Of a DNA stretch of 22,240 bases, positions 6,391-16,100 are shown piece by piece. Below the pieces are notes generated by a model. That model saw nothing but the letters and a program-made list of their open reading frames with translations, made no database searches and had not been told where the DNA came from. The position numbers and the translations under genes were made by a program. The DNA is from a virus. Location: the IMG/VR virus record IMGVR_UViG_3300025127_000323, positions 1-22,240 of that record; one strand, 5' to 3'. Each line of letters opens with the position of its first letter. Within the stretch, counting starts at the first letter, position 1.

Positions 6391-7759
6391 AGATCAAGTA
6401 GATCAATCTACAGAGAACACAGAAGAAAATCAAGAAAGCACTGGATCTAGAGAGTCTGAAAGATCTAAGAGAGAGAATAGTGTTTTCTCAACGATAGGTG
6501 GAGCTCGTCAAGTAAATGTAAATAGATTAGTAAGTAGCAGAACAAATCCTTTATTAGAAAGAATTGCTAGATTAGAATTAAATTTAGCAACAAGTAATAA
6601 AAATGTACAAGCAGTCAACTCTTCAACAGAGAGAAGTTTGATACAGATAAACACTTCGATAGTCGCTTTACAGCAAAGTTTGAAAGTAATATCCGATGGA
6701 ATGGATGTGTCTGATAAACTTGAGAAGATAAAAGATGCAAATGATAAAGCAAGAGAGAGACAATTAGCAGAACAAGCACTTCAAGATGGTAAAGAGCAAG
6801 TAGTTGAGAAGAAGATGCAATCCGCATTAACAGCACCCCTTCGGAAAATTGGTACTAAAGCAAGATCAATTCTTGCAAGTTTAGTTGAATTTTTCAACGT
6901 AACTTTGCTTGGATTCATGGGATTAAAGACTGTTGAACTCATATCTGCATTAGCAAGTGGAAATAAAGAAAAACTTGAAGAGGTAAAAGAAAGAATATTA
7001 AAACAATTAAGTATAGCAGGTGGTATATTCTTAGCAATAAATGCAGGATTTGCCATAGCTTTGAGATCACTATTACGATTAGGTGCCTACATAACAAAGG
7101 TTGCAGCAGCAAATTTATTAAAAAAACCGATTGATTTACTGCTTAACTTAGTAACCTCTGGTAGATTTGGTGGTGCACGACCAGGTACTAATGTTCCACC
7201 TGTTGTTCCACCTGGTGGTGGAAAAGGGAACACTGCTGCAGGAGGACCAACTCCATTAGGTTATGCACTCTTTTATGGTACTGCTTTTTTAGATGAATTA
7301 AGTCAAAGTCAAGGTCAAGTTCCAGAATCATTAGTAACTGCTGGATTAAGAACAGGTTCATTTGGTCTTACATTCAATACAATATTAAGATTAGCTAGAG
7401 GTGCAAGAGGAGGAGGTCCTGGTGCATTTATTGGTAGTCTTCTTTTAGATCAGTTTCTTTTTAAAAATCTTTTTGATCCAATAGGTGACTACGCTGGTGG
7501 ACTCATAAGAGACCAATTTGGTATGGCACCTGTGATAGACAGTATGAGTCAATACAATCAAGGTACTCAAAATTTGTTTACTCAAGGTGACGAAGATAAG
7601 ATAAATGTTTTTGTTGTTGACGGAGAGGAGAGAGCATCTATATCTAGTGTGCCTGATGGTAGTAATGATGCATCAATAAATCCAGGTGTATCCAGTTCAA
7701 ATCCAGATAATCCATATATTTTAAATTCAATCATCGAGTATAATATAATCGGAGTATAA
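6383..7759 (+). CDS. Coiled-coil/hydrophobic tail protein A, tape-measure candidate
   Basis: The 458-aa product has four parts. An acidic Ser/Glu-rich N-terminus spans about 1-45. A long coiled coil spans about 55-150 (heptads with LLERIARLELNLATSN and later EKIKDANDKARERQLAEQAL). Two long hydrophobic helices cover about 165-240 (SLVEFFNVTLLGFMGL; SIAGGIFLAINAGFAIALRS). The final part, about 265-458, is Gly/Pro-rich and partly hydrophobic. Position between gp51 and gp27 is where T4 carries genes of the hub and tape measure (27, 29). Coiled coil plus membrane-active helices is what a tape-measure protein has. It shares its core pattern with the next gene. It could also be another hub protein. 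No match to a named family is claimed. Confidence 0.75.
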   Translation: MDEDQVDQSTENTEENQESTGSRESERSKRENSVFSTIGGARQVNVNRLVSSRTNPLLERIARLELNLATSNKNVQAVNSSTERSLIQINTSIVALQQSLKVISDGMDVSDKLEKIKDANDKARERQLAEQALQDGKEQVVEKKMQSALTAPLRKIGTKARSILASLVEFFNVTLLGFMGLKTVELISALASGNKEKLEEVKERILKQLSIAGGIFLAINAGFAIALRSLLRLGAYITKVAAANLLKKPIDLLLNLVTSGRFGGARPGTNVPPVVPPGGGKGNTAAGGPTPLGYALFYGTAFLDELSQSQGQVPESLVTAGLRTGSFGLTFNTILRLARGARGGGPGAFIGSLLLDQFLFKNLFDPIGDYAGGLIRDQFGMAPVIDSMSQYNQGTQNLFTQGDEDKINVFVVDGEERASISSVPDGSNDASINPGVSSSNPDNPYILNSIIEYNIIGV

Positions 7760-7760
7760 T

Positions 7761-8969
7761 ATGAAATTAGCAACAATAAAATTAGATAGGATTAATAAAG
7801 CAGTTGATGGTTTATCATCAGTAATTAGAAGTACGAATATTATTGCATCTGAAATTGGTAAAAAAGTTAGGGAATCAAATCAAAGGTTAAGAGAAAGAAT
7901 ATCAAATGCAAATAAAAACTTTCAAAGAAGATTAGAGGGATCAAGAAAAAAACAAAGAGAAGAATTAATAGAGGCACTTGGAATTGGTGGTGCGATGCGT
8001 AGAACAGGTCAAGTTATAAGAAATACAGCGAAAGGATTTTTAGGTAGAATTATGGAGTTTTTGTCTGTAGTTTTGATTGGATGGGCTATTATTAATATTC
8101 CAAAAATAATCAAAGGTGCTCAAGGTTTAATCGACAGATTAAGAAAATTTTACAAGGTAGGTGAGCAACTCGTTACAGATTTAACTCAATTTTTAACAAA
8201 TTTTGGTAAAGAGTTAAGTGAACTTTTTTCAAGTTTGATACAATTTGACTTCAAACCGTTGCAAGATAAGATCGGTTCAATTATGATTAAACTACAGAAT
8301 GATTTTAGGACTGTTGAAAGAGGTTTAATAAAAGATGTTAGTGAACTTATTGATTTAGATGAAGAGGATATAGTGAACATGATGGGTAGCGAAACAGATC
8401 AAGTTAAAGCGATGGATGAACAAATATATGAACAAGGTATTGATAAAGAAAAGTATGATGAATTACCTGATAGTATTAAAACTGCAATTAGAGTACTGGC
8501 GAAGAGAAATTTAGATCAAGGCAAACCCATGTTTGATGAATTTGATTTAGAAGATTTGCAGAAAGCAGAAAGTGTATCTGATTTTGAGCAAGTTTTAAAA
8601 GATAATAGATTTGTTCTTAAAGAGATAGATGGGGTACAATATTATGTACCACCAGAATTAGTTAATACTAAGAGTTTAGGAGATGAAGTAAAGGATGCAT
8701 TTGAGAAATACATGGAAGGTCCTGACTACAATGATAAAGAAGAAAGTAATATTGACGGAAAGAGAGTTTCATTTAATCCTATAAAAAATGATCGTAATTT
8801 TGAGGTAGATAAGAAATCAAAGGATGTTTTCATTCCATTCAGTAATATATTCAATAATACATTTATGAAACGACAAAATAATTCAGATTCTTTTATAGCA
8901 TTAAATAGTATTGACAGTAATATAGGTTATGCTTCGTTTGAAAATCAAATGTTAAATTCAATAGGATAA
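7761..8969 (+). CDS. Coiled-coil/hydrophobic tail protein B, tape-measure candidate
   Basis: The 402-aa product starts with a basic coiled coil (about 10-75, many Arg/Lys, e.g. KKVRESNQRLRERISNANK). It continues into a hydrophobic helix (GRIMEFLSVVLIGWAIINIP, about 92-112). A long helical stretch with KFYKVGEQLVTDLTQFL follows, and the rest is an acidic, largely soluble C-terminal half. The pattern coiled coil, then E-F-L/F-x-V-x-L-x-G, then a long helix repeats that of the preceding gene, so they may be ancient duplicates sharing the tape-measure function. The ATG follows the previous stop by one base with GGAG eight bases upstream, and its own stop overlaps the gp27 start (TAATG). Confidence 0.75.
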   Translation: MKLATIKLDRINKAVDGLSSVIRSTNIIASEIGKKVRESNQRLRERISNANKNFQRRLEGSRKKQREELIEALGIGGAMRRTGQVIRNTAKGFLGRIMEFLSVVLIGWAIINIPKIIKGAQGLIDRLRKFYKVGEQLVTDLTQFLTNFGKELSELFSSLIQFDFKPLQDKIGSIMIKLQNDFRTVERGLIKDVSELIDLDEEDIVNMMGSETDQVKAMDEQIYEQGIDKEKYDELPDSIKTAIRVLAKRNLDQGKPMFDEFDLEDLQKAESVSDFEQVLKDNRFVLKEIDGVQYYVPPELVNTKSLGDEVKDAFEKYMEGPDYNDKEESNIDGKRVSFNPIKNDRNFEVDKKSKDVFIPFSNIFNNTFMKRQNNSDSFIALNSIDSNIGYASFENQMLNSIG

Positions 8970-10303
8970 TGGCTGCAATATCACCATCAAGATATGATGA
9001 AGTAACAATCGAATCGGCTGATGGTAAATCTACCACAATTGATTTGAGATTGGGTCTTGCATCTTTTTTATATTTTGAGGATTTATTATCCCCAACTATC
9101 ACTGCACAAATGGTAATTATTAGTGCAGAGGGTGTGGTTTCTAATAATGATAAGACAGATAAAAAAGAATCTTTGTATAATGGATTACCAATTAGAGGTG
9201 GTGAAAGAGTTTCAATCAGAATCGCAGGTAATTCGGAAAACAATGCTGGACTTAAATTTGATACTCCTGAGACTTATTTGTACGTTTCAAAAGTTTCAAA
9301 TGTTATAAGAGATGGTCAAAAAGAATTATTCGTGTTAAACTTAGTATCAAAGGAAGCAATAACCAACGAATTGACTCACGTAACAAGAAAATTCAATAAG
9401 GATATTCCAGTAAGCGATAATGTCAAAGATATTTTAAAAAATGATTTAAAAGTTAAACCAAACAGATTTAAAAAAAATATTGATAGAACTAGTAATAAAT
9501 TAGGATTTATAGGTAATTTAAAAAAACCCTTTAAAATATTAGTATGGTTGGCATCTAAATCTTCATCTACTATTAAAGATAGCATAGCAGGATATTTCTT
9601 TTATCAAACTAAAGACGGGTTTCATTTTAGATCAGTTGATAATCTAATAAGAAAAGGAGTTAAAAAACCTGTTGCGATTTTTACTCATAAACAGTTTACC
9701 AATAAAATAACTGAACGAACTGATTTTAATATACTATCCTATAGTATAAAAAGAAATAATGATCTTTTAAAAAAGTTAATCATAGGACAGTATTCTAGTT
9801 TTACAGTATCTTTTGATCCTTATACAGGAGGTTTTTCAAAAGTTGCTGATGGTATTTTTTCACTAAGTGATGTTGCTATCAGTAAAAAACTTAAAAATTT
9901 AGGTGATGTTGTTGAAGTTCCTAAAATATTATCAGAGACAGGAGAAACAACGGGGCAACTGCCCAGTAGAATTATCTCTCTAATTAAAGATGTTGGAACT
10001 TTAGATAAAGAAGCAAGTGCAGATGCAAATTCTGAGGCAAATATTTATCAAAAACAATCCATATTAAGATATAATATTCTTTTTCAGCAGATGGTTTACA
10101 TCGTGACTCCGTTAAATACTGAAGTATCTGTTGGAAATGTAGTTGAATTGAAATTTATAGGAACACCAGAGGGTCAAGATTATGATAGACAGCAGAGTGG
10201 TTTTTACCTAGTTAAAGAATTATGTCATTCATTTGATCCAGAAAGATCTGTTACATCTATGACCGTTGTTCGTGATACATTTGGGGAGTTTGCAAAAGAA
10301 TAA
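8969..10303 (+). CDS. 27: gp27-like baseplate hub protein
   Basis: T4 gp27 trimers form the hub ring that connects the tube to gp5. The 444-aa product has the hub fold's opening: acidic strands with a SYDEVTIES-like start, LRLGLASFLYFEDLLSP, and the strand ETYLYVSKVSNVIRDGQKEL. Next comes a typical helical linker with VSDNVKDILKNDL. The centre has the landmark PFKILVWLASKSSS followed by AGYFFYQTKDGFHFRSVDNL, seen in hub proteins of T4-like phages. The C-terminal part (GQDYDRQQSGFYLVKELCHS) is the OB-like domain used to hold gp5. T4 gp27 has 391 aa. It overlaps its neighbours by one base on each side (TAATG), and gp5 follows directly, as expected for hub partners made in equal number. Confidence 0.85.
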   Translation: MAAISPSRYDEVTIESADGKSTTIDLRLGLASFLYFEDLLSPTITAQMVIISAEGVVSNNDKTDKKESLYNGLPIRGGERVSIRIAGNSENNAGLKFDTPETYLYVSKVSNVIRDGQKELFVLNLVSKEAITNELTHVTRKFNKDIPVSDNVKDILKNDLKVKPNRFKKNIDRTSNKLGFIGNLKKPFKILVWLASKSSSTIKDSIAGYFFYQTKDGFHFRSVDNLIRKGVKKPVAIFTHKQFTNKITERTDFNILSYSIKRNNDLLKKLIIGQYSSFTVSFDPYTGGFSKVADGIFSLSDVAISKKLKNLGDVVEVPKILSETGETTGQLPSRIISLIKDVGTLDKEASADANSEANIYQKQSILRYNILFQQMVYIVTPLNTEVSVGNVVELKFIGTPEGQDYDRQQSGFYLVKELCHSFDPERSVTSMTVVRDTFGEFAKE

Positions 10304-12357
10304 TGGATAATTTAAATTTTAAAACTAATTTTGTTGGAAAAGATGGATTTGTCTGGTGGGTTGGACAGATACCAGATCAAGAAGCATGGCAGACTCAAAT
10401 TGATGAGGGTAAAGGTAGTTGGGGAATAAGATATAAAGTTCGTATCATGGGATATCATCCATATGATTCTGGTATTTTATCTGATGATGATTTGCCTTGG
10501 GCACAAGTATTATGCCCACCAGGTAATAGTGGATCTGCTGGACGTATGGAAACAATTAAACTGGCTCAAGGAGACACAGTTGTTGGATTCTTTCTTGATG
10601 GTCACAGTGCTCAAATTCCAATTATACTAGGTGTATTTTGTAAGACTCCAGAGAGTGAGAGAGCATCTACAGATACTCCATCACCATTCGGAAATTTCAC
10701 TCCATATTCTAAAACAATAACAAAGGATCCTGATTTTGCAATGCAGTCTGTAGGATCAAACTCGCAAGGTACAGGTAATGAAAAAGATAAAGTTCAAGAA
10801 TCAAATGCTAATATAACTCAGTCGCAAGCAGATGAACAAGGTAAATCAACCCTTACTTCAAGTGCTGGTGCAACCATCGAAAATTGTGGTGGTGCAAGTC
10901 CGATTAGTGGTATGCAAGTTGGTGTAAAAAATCTAATGCATGATGTGAAAACTATTAATGCAAGATTAGGTGAGGGAACGGAATTTGCTAGAGATGCAAT
11001 TAAAAAGAGAATATCATCTGCTTCTCAAGATATTACAGGTAAAGCAAGTAATTTAGTAAGTGGTATGGTTAATGATACATTTAATAAGTTAGGACCCTTA
11101 TCTAATGCAGGTATGGGTGGTTTGTATAGTAGTGTAAATGCTAAAATAACAGCAGCTACAGGTAATCCAGCAATAGGACATCTTGCTGGCGTAGCATCAC
11201 AAGTATCAATGGCTGCACCTCTACAAATAGCAGAAAATTTAATAGGTTGTCTTGCTAATAATATTGTTGCAGATTTGGGTAGCAACATTGAAGATATATT
11301 ATCATCTGTTGTTGATAACGCTGTGAATTTTGTTGACTGTGTTGCAGATCAAACTATAGGTGCAATTACTAATTCAGTAATAGGAAAAGTTGGTGATGGA
11401 ATGGATCAAGCACTGGGTGGATTAGATAAAATTATGCAGTTTGTTGGTGGGGGTGCAGGAATTGGTGGTAAAGGTTTTGTTGATAATTTAATTAGAAATA
11501 GCACATCATCAATCGCTGGTGCTGTTGGATTGAAAGGTTGTAATGAACCTGTTAAAAAAGAAGTGGGCTCATGTAGATATGTTCTAGGTTATGGTCCTGT
11601 GTCTGGTGGTGATGCAGATCTTAGTAAGATTATTAAGAATGCAAATTTAGCAGCATCACTATCTACTGCTGCTAGATTAACTGGATTCCCACTTGATGGT
11701 ATTCAAGATATTGCTGGTGCATTAGATATATTCAACTCTGATATGAAAACACCTGGATTTAAGAGTGCGATCAGTGATTGTTATTCTGGTTTACCTACAG
11801 TTTGTGAACCACCTAAAATTAAAATATTTGGTGGTAATGGATCTGGTGGTGAAGCGATTCCTATTTTTGGTAGAATACTGGGAGATTCAAGATATAGAAC
11901 AGGAAGTATCATTGATATCAGACTTACAAATCCAGGCAATAATTATACATTCCCTCCATTTGTAGAAGTTGTTGATAATTGTGGGCAGGGGTATGGTGCA
12001 ACTGCTAGAACTACTCTCAAAGATGGAAAAATAGATCAAATTTATATTGTGACTGAGGGTGAAAATTACCCTGTTGCAGATCAGAATGAACAGGTGGTTG
12101 AAAGTGTAAATATAATTTTTCCTGGTGGTGGATATACAGATGGTGATCAGGTAACTGATAATTTTGGAAATCAATATGATGTCACAGTTCAACAGGGATT
12201 GATTACCAAAGTTAAACCCATAACTCAAATTAAAGTTGATGATGTTCCAGTTCTTACCGCAATCGGATCTGGAAATGGTGCTATACTTAGTGCTAACTTA
12301 AATGATAGACCTGAGTTCCAAGGTGAAGTAAAGCAAGTTATAGATTGTGTTTCATAA
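10303..12357 (+). CDS. 5: gp5-like baseplate hub protein with OB-fold and no lysozyme domain
   Basis: Residues about 1-125 form the gp5-type OB-fold that binds the gp27 ring: FVWWVGQIPDQ, RYKVRIMGYHPYDSG, DDLPWAQVLCPPGNSG, and DTVVGFFLDGHSAQIPIILG. T4 gp5 has the same order but continues into a T4-lysozyme-like domain. Here no Glu-Asp-Thr lysozyme motif is seen. Residues about 200-500 are an Ala/Gly-rich helical region with many cysteines (11 in the whole protein). From about residue 535 two repeats follow, each with Gly-x-Tyr turns (IRLTNPGNNYTFPPFVEVVD; SVNIIFPGGGYTDGDQV), also seen in the 1093-aa protein. No beta-needle follows the OB part in this gene; it seems to be encoded by the next one. 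The 684-aa size exceeds T4 gp5 (575). Confidence 0.8.
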   Translation: MDNLNFKTNFVGKDGFVWWVGQIPDQEAWQTQIDEGKGSWGIRYKVRIMGYHPYDSGILSDDDLPWAQVLCPPGNSGSAGRMETIKLAQGDTVVGFFLDGHSAQIPIILGVFCKTPESERASTDTPSPFGNFTPYSKTITKDPDFAMQSVGSNSQGTGNEKDKVQESNANITQSQADEQGKSTLTSSAGATIENCGGASPISGMQVGVKNLMHDVKTINARLGEGTEFARDAIKKRISSASQDITGKASNLVSGMVNDTFNKLGPLSNAGMGGLYSSVNAKITAATGNPAIGHLAGVASQVSMAAPLQIAENLIGCLANNIVADLGSNIEDILSSVVDNAVNFVDCVADQTIGAITNSVIGKVGDGMDQALGGLDKIMQFVGGGAGIGGKGFVDNLIRNSTSSIAGAVGLKGCNEPVKKEVGSCRYVLGYGPVSGGDADLSKIIKNANLAASLSTAARLTGFPLDGIQDIAGALDIFNSDMKTPGFKSAISDCYSGLPTVCEPPKIKIFGGNGSGGEAIPIFGRILGDSRYRTGSIIDIRLTNPGNNYTFPPFVEVVDNCGQGYGATARTTLKDGKIDQIYIVTEGENYPVADQNEQVVESVNIIFPGGGYTDGDQVTDNFGNQYDVTVQQGLITKVKPITQIKVDDVPVLTAIGSGNGAILSANLNDRPEFQGEVKQVIDCVS

Positions 12358-12362
12358 TCACG

Positions 12363-12370
12363 AATAAATA
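12363..12370 (+). promoter_or_regulatory. Putative late-promoter element before the needle gene
   Basis: AATAAATA lies between the gp5 stop and the ATG at 12384 and matches seven of eight bases of the T4 late core TATAAATA. The start would be only 13 bases away, giving a very short leader, so it may be a partial internal promoter or a coincidence. Confidence 0.35.
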
Positions 12371-12383
12371 TTTAAAAAAGACT

Positions 12384-13196
12384 ATGGTATATCAACCCGA
12401 TAACGCATATACAAAGAAGTATGGATATCAGTTTGGGCAATTCATAACAAATCCAGTGCAGCATCTTGCTGGACCAAATGTTTTTACTCAGTACTCTTAC
12501 ACAAAGAAAGAAAATAAAAAATATTCTATTCAACATGGGGAGAACGGAAGAGTTGAGTTGAATAATGATAGATCAATTGATATAATCGCTGGTGCTGATG
12601 GAGAAGATGCAAATATACTTGTTCATAATAGAAATGGAACTATAGACATCAGTGTGGGAGAAAATGGTGAAGTTAGAATAAACGCACAGAATGTTACATT
12701 TCATGCTGACAATATAATGAAACTTGAGGGTAAGAAGGTACAAGTTGAAGCAACTGATGAATTTTCATTACAAGCACCATTTGCACATAGTAGTGGACAT
12801 AGAGGAAATTTAGTTCCACTTAGTTTTCTAGATGTTGCAACTTCTGGACAATTTGTAGGACCTGATATAATAAGCAAATTTAAAACAGAAGGTGTTGCAA
12901 AGTTAGCAGGACTTAGTGAAAAATTAAATGATGTTGCACCAGTCCTTACACAAAAACTTGGTGGTCTAACTGATACACTGGGTGATGTTCAAGATCAGTT
13001 GGGTGGAGCACTTGAAGGTATTCAAGGACAATTACCTAGCATGCAAGCAGATTTAATGAATCTCAGCAGCACTGTGAATCCTGTTTTGAAAGACATCGCT
13101 ACCTCACCTGGCGTGACTAATCTTGGTGAAGCTTTAAAGGCTAATTCTGGTGCATTTGCTAATTTTGGACAAGGATTAGTACCGACAGGATATTAA
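12384..13196 (+). CDS. Beta-needle protein resembling the gp5 C-terminal spike
   Basis: The open frame extends back to a TTG at 12345, but the ATG at 12384 is preferred because it avoids overlap with gp5 and begins a normal soluble start (MVYQPDNAYTKKYGYQ). The product is 270 aa. Residues about 45-140 are short alternating beta strands with Gly/Asn turns: GENGRVELNNDRSIDIIAG, RNGTIDISVGENGEVRI, NIMKLEGKKVQVEATDEFSLQ. This is like the gp5C/VgrG triple beta-helix needle. A second part (about 170-260) is amphipathic helix (KFKTEGVAKLAGLSEKLND, LGGLTDTLGDVQDQLGG). It directly follows the gp5-like gene, so I infer that it supplies the membrane-piercing needle missing there. Start and stop fit the operon: the next gene begins two bases after its stop. 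Confidence 0.7.
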   Translation: MVYQPDNAYTKKYGYQFGQFITNPVQHLAGPNVFTQYSYTKKENKKYSIQHGENGRVELNNDRSIDIIAGADGEDANILVHNRNGTIDISVGENGEVRINAQNVTFHADNIMKLEGKKVQVEATDEFSLQAPFAHSSGHRGNLVPLSFLDVATSGQFVGPDIISKFKTEGVAKLAGLSEKLNDVAPVLTQKLGGLTDTLGDVQDQLGGALEGIQGQLPSMQADLMNLSSTVNPVLKDIATSPGVTNLGEALKANSGAFANFGQGLVPTGY

Positions 13197-13197
13197 T

Positions 13198-16100
13198 ATG
13201 GCACAAACTGAACCAAATCCTAATGTAGATCCAACAATAACAGGTCAAGAGGCTTGGTTCAATGAAGACGCACGTTTTTATAAAGACGTATATGTTTATG
13301 GAAACTTATATTATGATTTTGCTGGAACTGATGCTTTAAATCTTGATAATTTAAACGTATCAGGTATTGCGACATTTAATAATATTGATATAAATGGTGC
13401 TCTTGGTGGTACTGATTTAGATATTACAGTTAGAAATTTTCAATCAACTGGAATTTCAACATTTTTAGGTGATGTATTCATACGAGATGATATATTTTTC
13501 ACAAAACCCGTTGATAATCTTCAAATTGGTATTTTAACTACAACTGAAAGTTTTCAATTTATCAACAATACTAATGAATATTTTACTATACAAGGAACTG
13601 GATCTAGGGCAGGTAATGTTGGTATTGGTAGTACACTACCTGATCAAAAGTTAGATATTGGTGGATCTGTTCATATTGATGCAGAGATATTTGACTCAGA
13701 TAATGCATCTGGTAATATTGGAAACTATTTAAGTAAGGATGCTGGTGGTATTCGTTGGGTTAATTTACCACCTAATGCTAATGCTGATGGTGTATTTGCA
13801 AGAAATGAAGGTATTAATATAGGTGTCGGATCATTTACGACAATAAACTTAATTGGAACTCGTAGTGGTGGTGATTTAGTATTTGGTACAGATGCAGGTA
13901 GTGGTGTATTAGATATTGATATTAGATCACGATGGATTGAAAATTCTTCTGGTATTCATACAACATCGAATGTTGGTATTAATGTTGTTAATCCAACTAA
14001 ACCTCTTGATGTTGACGGGTCTGCAAGAATAAGAAATGATCTCGATGTTGATGGAGTTTCATATTTAAATGGTCAACTTGATGTTGATGGTACAGCAGTC
14101 TTTAGAAACACGTTAAATGTTCAAAATAATGTTGATTTTGATAATGACTTAAATGTTGATGGAGATACCACATTAGATGGATTGACTGTTGATCAAGAGT
14201 CATCATTTAACGATAAAGTATTCATAGGTAATAGTGTTATTATCACAGGATTTACCACTGGTACAATATCTACTTCAATACTTGCAGTTGAGTCACAGAG
14301 AGCAGGATTTGCCACATTTTCAGATACTTCTGGTATCTCTACTTTTGCAAAGATTGCTGGTGTTGCTACTATTGCTGGATTTGCAACAAATTCGCACAGA
14401 GCAGGATTTGCTACATTCGCAGACTTAGCAGGTATATCTACATTTTCAGTCACAGCAGGATTTGCAAATACATCTGGATTATCCACTAATACAAACTTTA
14501 TAGATGTAGATTCTACAGATGCTAACTCATTACATCCAATCACATTTATTGATTCCACAAACACTGGAACATTCCATAAGTTAAAGATTGATGCGAGTGA
14601 TGGATTATTATTCAATCCATTTGATAATCTACTGAGTGTTGGTGAAGTTAGTATTTCAGGTATTCTCACAGTGGGTGGTGCAACCACAGTTTATAGTACA
14701 CTTGACGTATTTGAAAAAACAACTTTAAAGAATCAACTTGAAGTTGATGGTCAATCCGTGTTTGATAATTCCGTTGAATTAAATTCAACACTTATAGATG
14801 TTAACAATAGTGTTGCTGCAGGTAAGACAGACTATAGATTATCTTCAGTTGGAACTGGTGTATCATGGAGACCATCAGGTGTTGAAACTAAAAATATTCT
14901 TTATGTAACTAAAGATGGTAATGATGCAAACTCTGGTTTACTTGAGGGTGATGCAAAGGCAACTATAGGTGGTGCTGCTGCAGTTGCATTAGATGGAGAC
15001 ACAATATATGTAAGACCAGGTGTTTACTTTGAAAATAATCCTGTCGGTCTTAGAACTGATGTATCAGTATCTGGTCAAGATCTAAGATTGGTTACTGTAG
15101 TTCCTACTAATGTAAATGATGATGTATTTCATGTTAGAAGAGGGTGTTTAGTTGAAAACTTAAATTTCGCTGCTTCTAATTTTGGTGTATTGCATGAAGG
15201 TTGTGGTTGTCTTGCTTTCCCACCAATACAAGCAGATATCACTGCTGGTGATGCAACAGCAACGAGAAGTGGATATGTTGGTCCTGGTCCTGCAAATGAA
15301 GGTCCGAGTGGAAGATGGAGATCACCATATGCTAGAAACTGTACGAACTTTATAACTGGTAGTATTGGACTGAAGATAGATGGTAGATACGCTAATGCTG
15401 CATATACAGGAACAAATAATCTTGGACAAGATTTAAGAAGTATGGTGTGTGATTCATTCACACAATATAATGAAGCAGGTATTGGTGTATCAGTCACAAA
15501 TAAAGCATATGCACAGTTAGTTTCTATATTCACAATCAACAGTCATATTGGTATATTTGCTGGAGGTGGTGGACAATGTGACTTGACTAACTCTAACTCA
15601 TCATTCGGTGATTTTGGTTTGTTTGCTGATGGTACGAGTCTTGCAGAATTTACGGGAGTTACTACGGGTGGAGCAACTGCTGAAAGTGACGTATTCAACT
15701 TTCTAAATGTAAGAGATGATGATAATAATGTTCGTAAACCTTTTGATGGGCAATCATTGTTCTTTAAAATAAATCTTTCAGATTATCCAGAGGTCGCTGG
15801 ATATAGTGGTATTCTCACACAACCAATGAGAACTATCAGAAGCGTGAAGATAACTAATGGTGGATCTGGGTACAGTGCTGCTTCACCACCAAACGTGACT
15901 GTTACATCACCAGCAGGTCCTGAGGCAATACTCGCTGAATTATCTGCAAACGTAAGTGCAGCAGGTACAATTACTTCTGTTGATGTAATCGCAAGTGGTA
16001 GAAATTTCTTACCTATACAACCAATTGATATATCTTTTAGTGGTTCTGGTGGAGCAGTTGGGATAGCAGTTACTGATCCTATATTATTTACAGTGGATGA

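Noticed and set aside
11887-12228. 113-aa minus-strand frame inside the gp5-like gene
   Set aside because: Overlaps conserved-looking gp5 sequence, has no recognisable domain, and the codon pattern belongs to the plus strand.
10303-12357. Lysozyme domain in the gp5-like protein
   Set aside because: No T4-lysozyme-type motif (such as a DEGxxLKxYxD-like active-site segment) follows the OB-fold; the region is Ala/Gly/Cys-rich instead.
12345-12383. TTG start adding 13 residues to the needle protein
   Set aside because: It would overlap gp5 by 13 bases and add CFIITNKYLKK-type residues unlike the rest; ATG at 12384 is the better start.
14193-14687. 164-aa minus-strand frame inside the 1093-aa gene
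   Set aside because: Arises from the repeated GGATTTGC(C/T)AC DNA of the RAGFAT repeats; no start signal; fully inside a strong gene.
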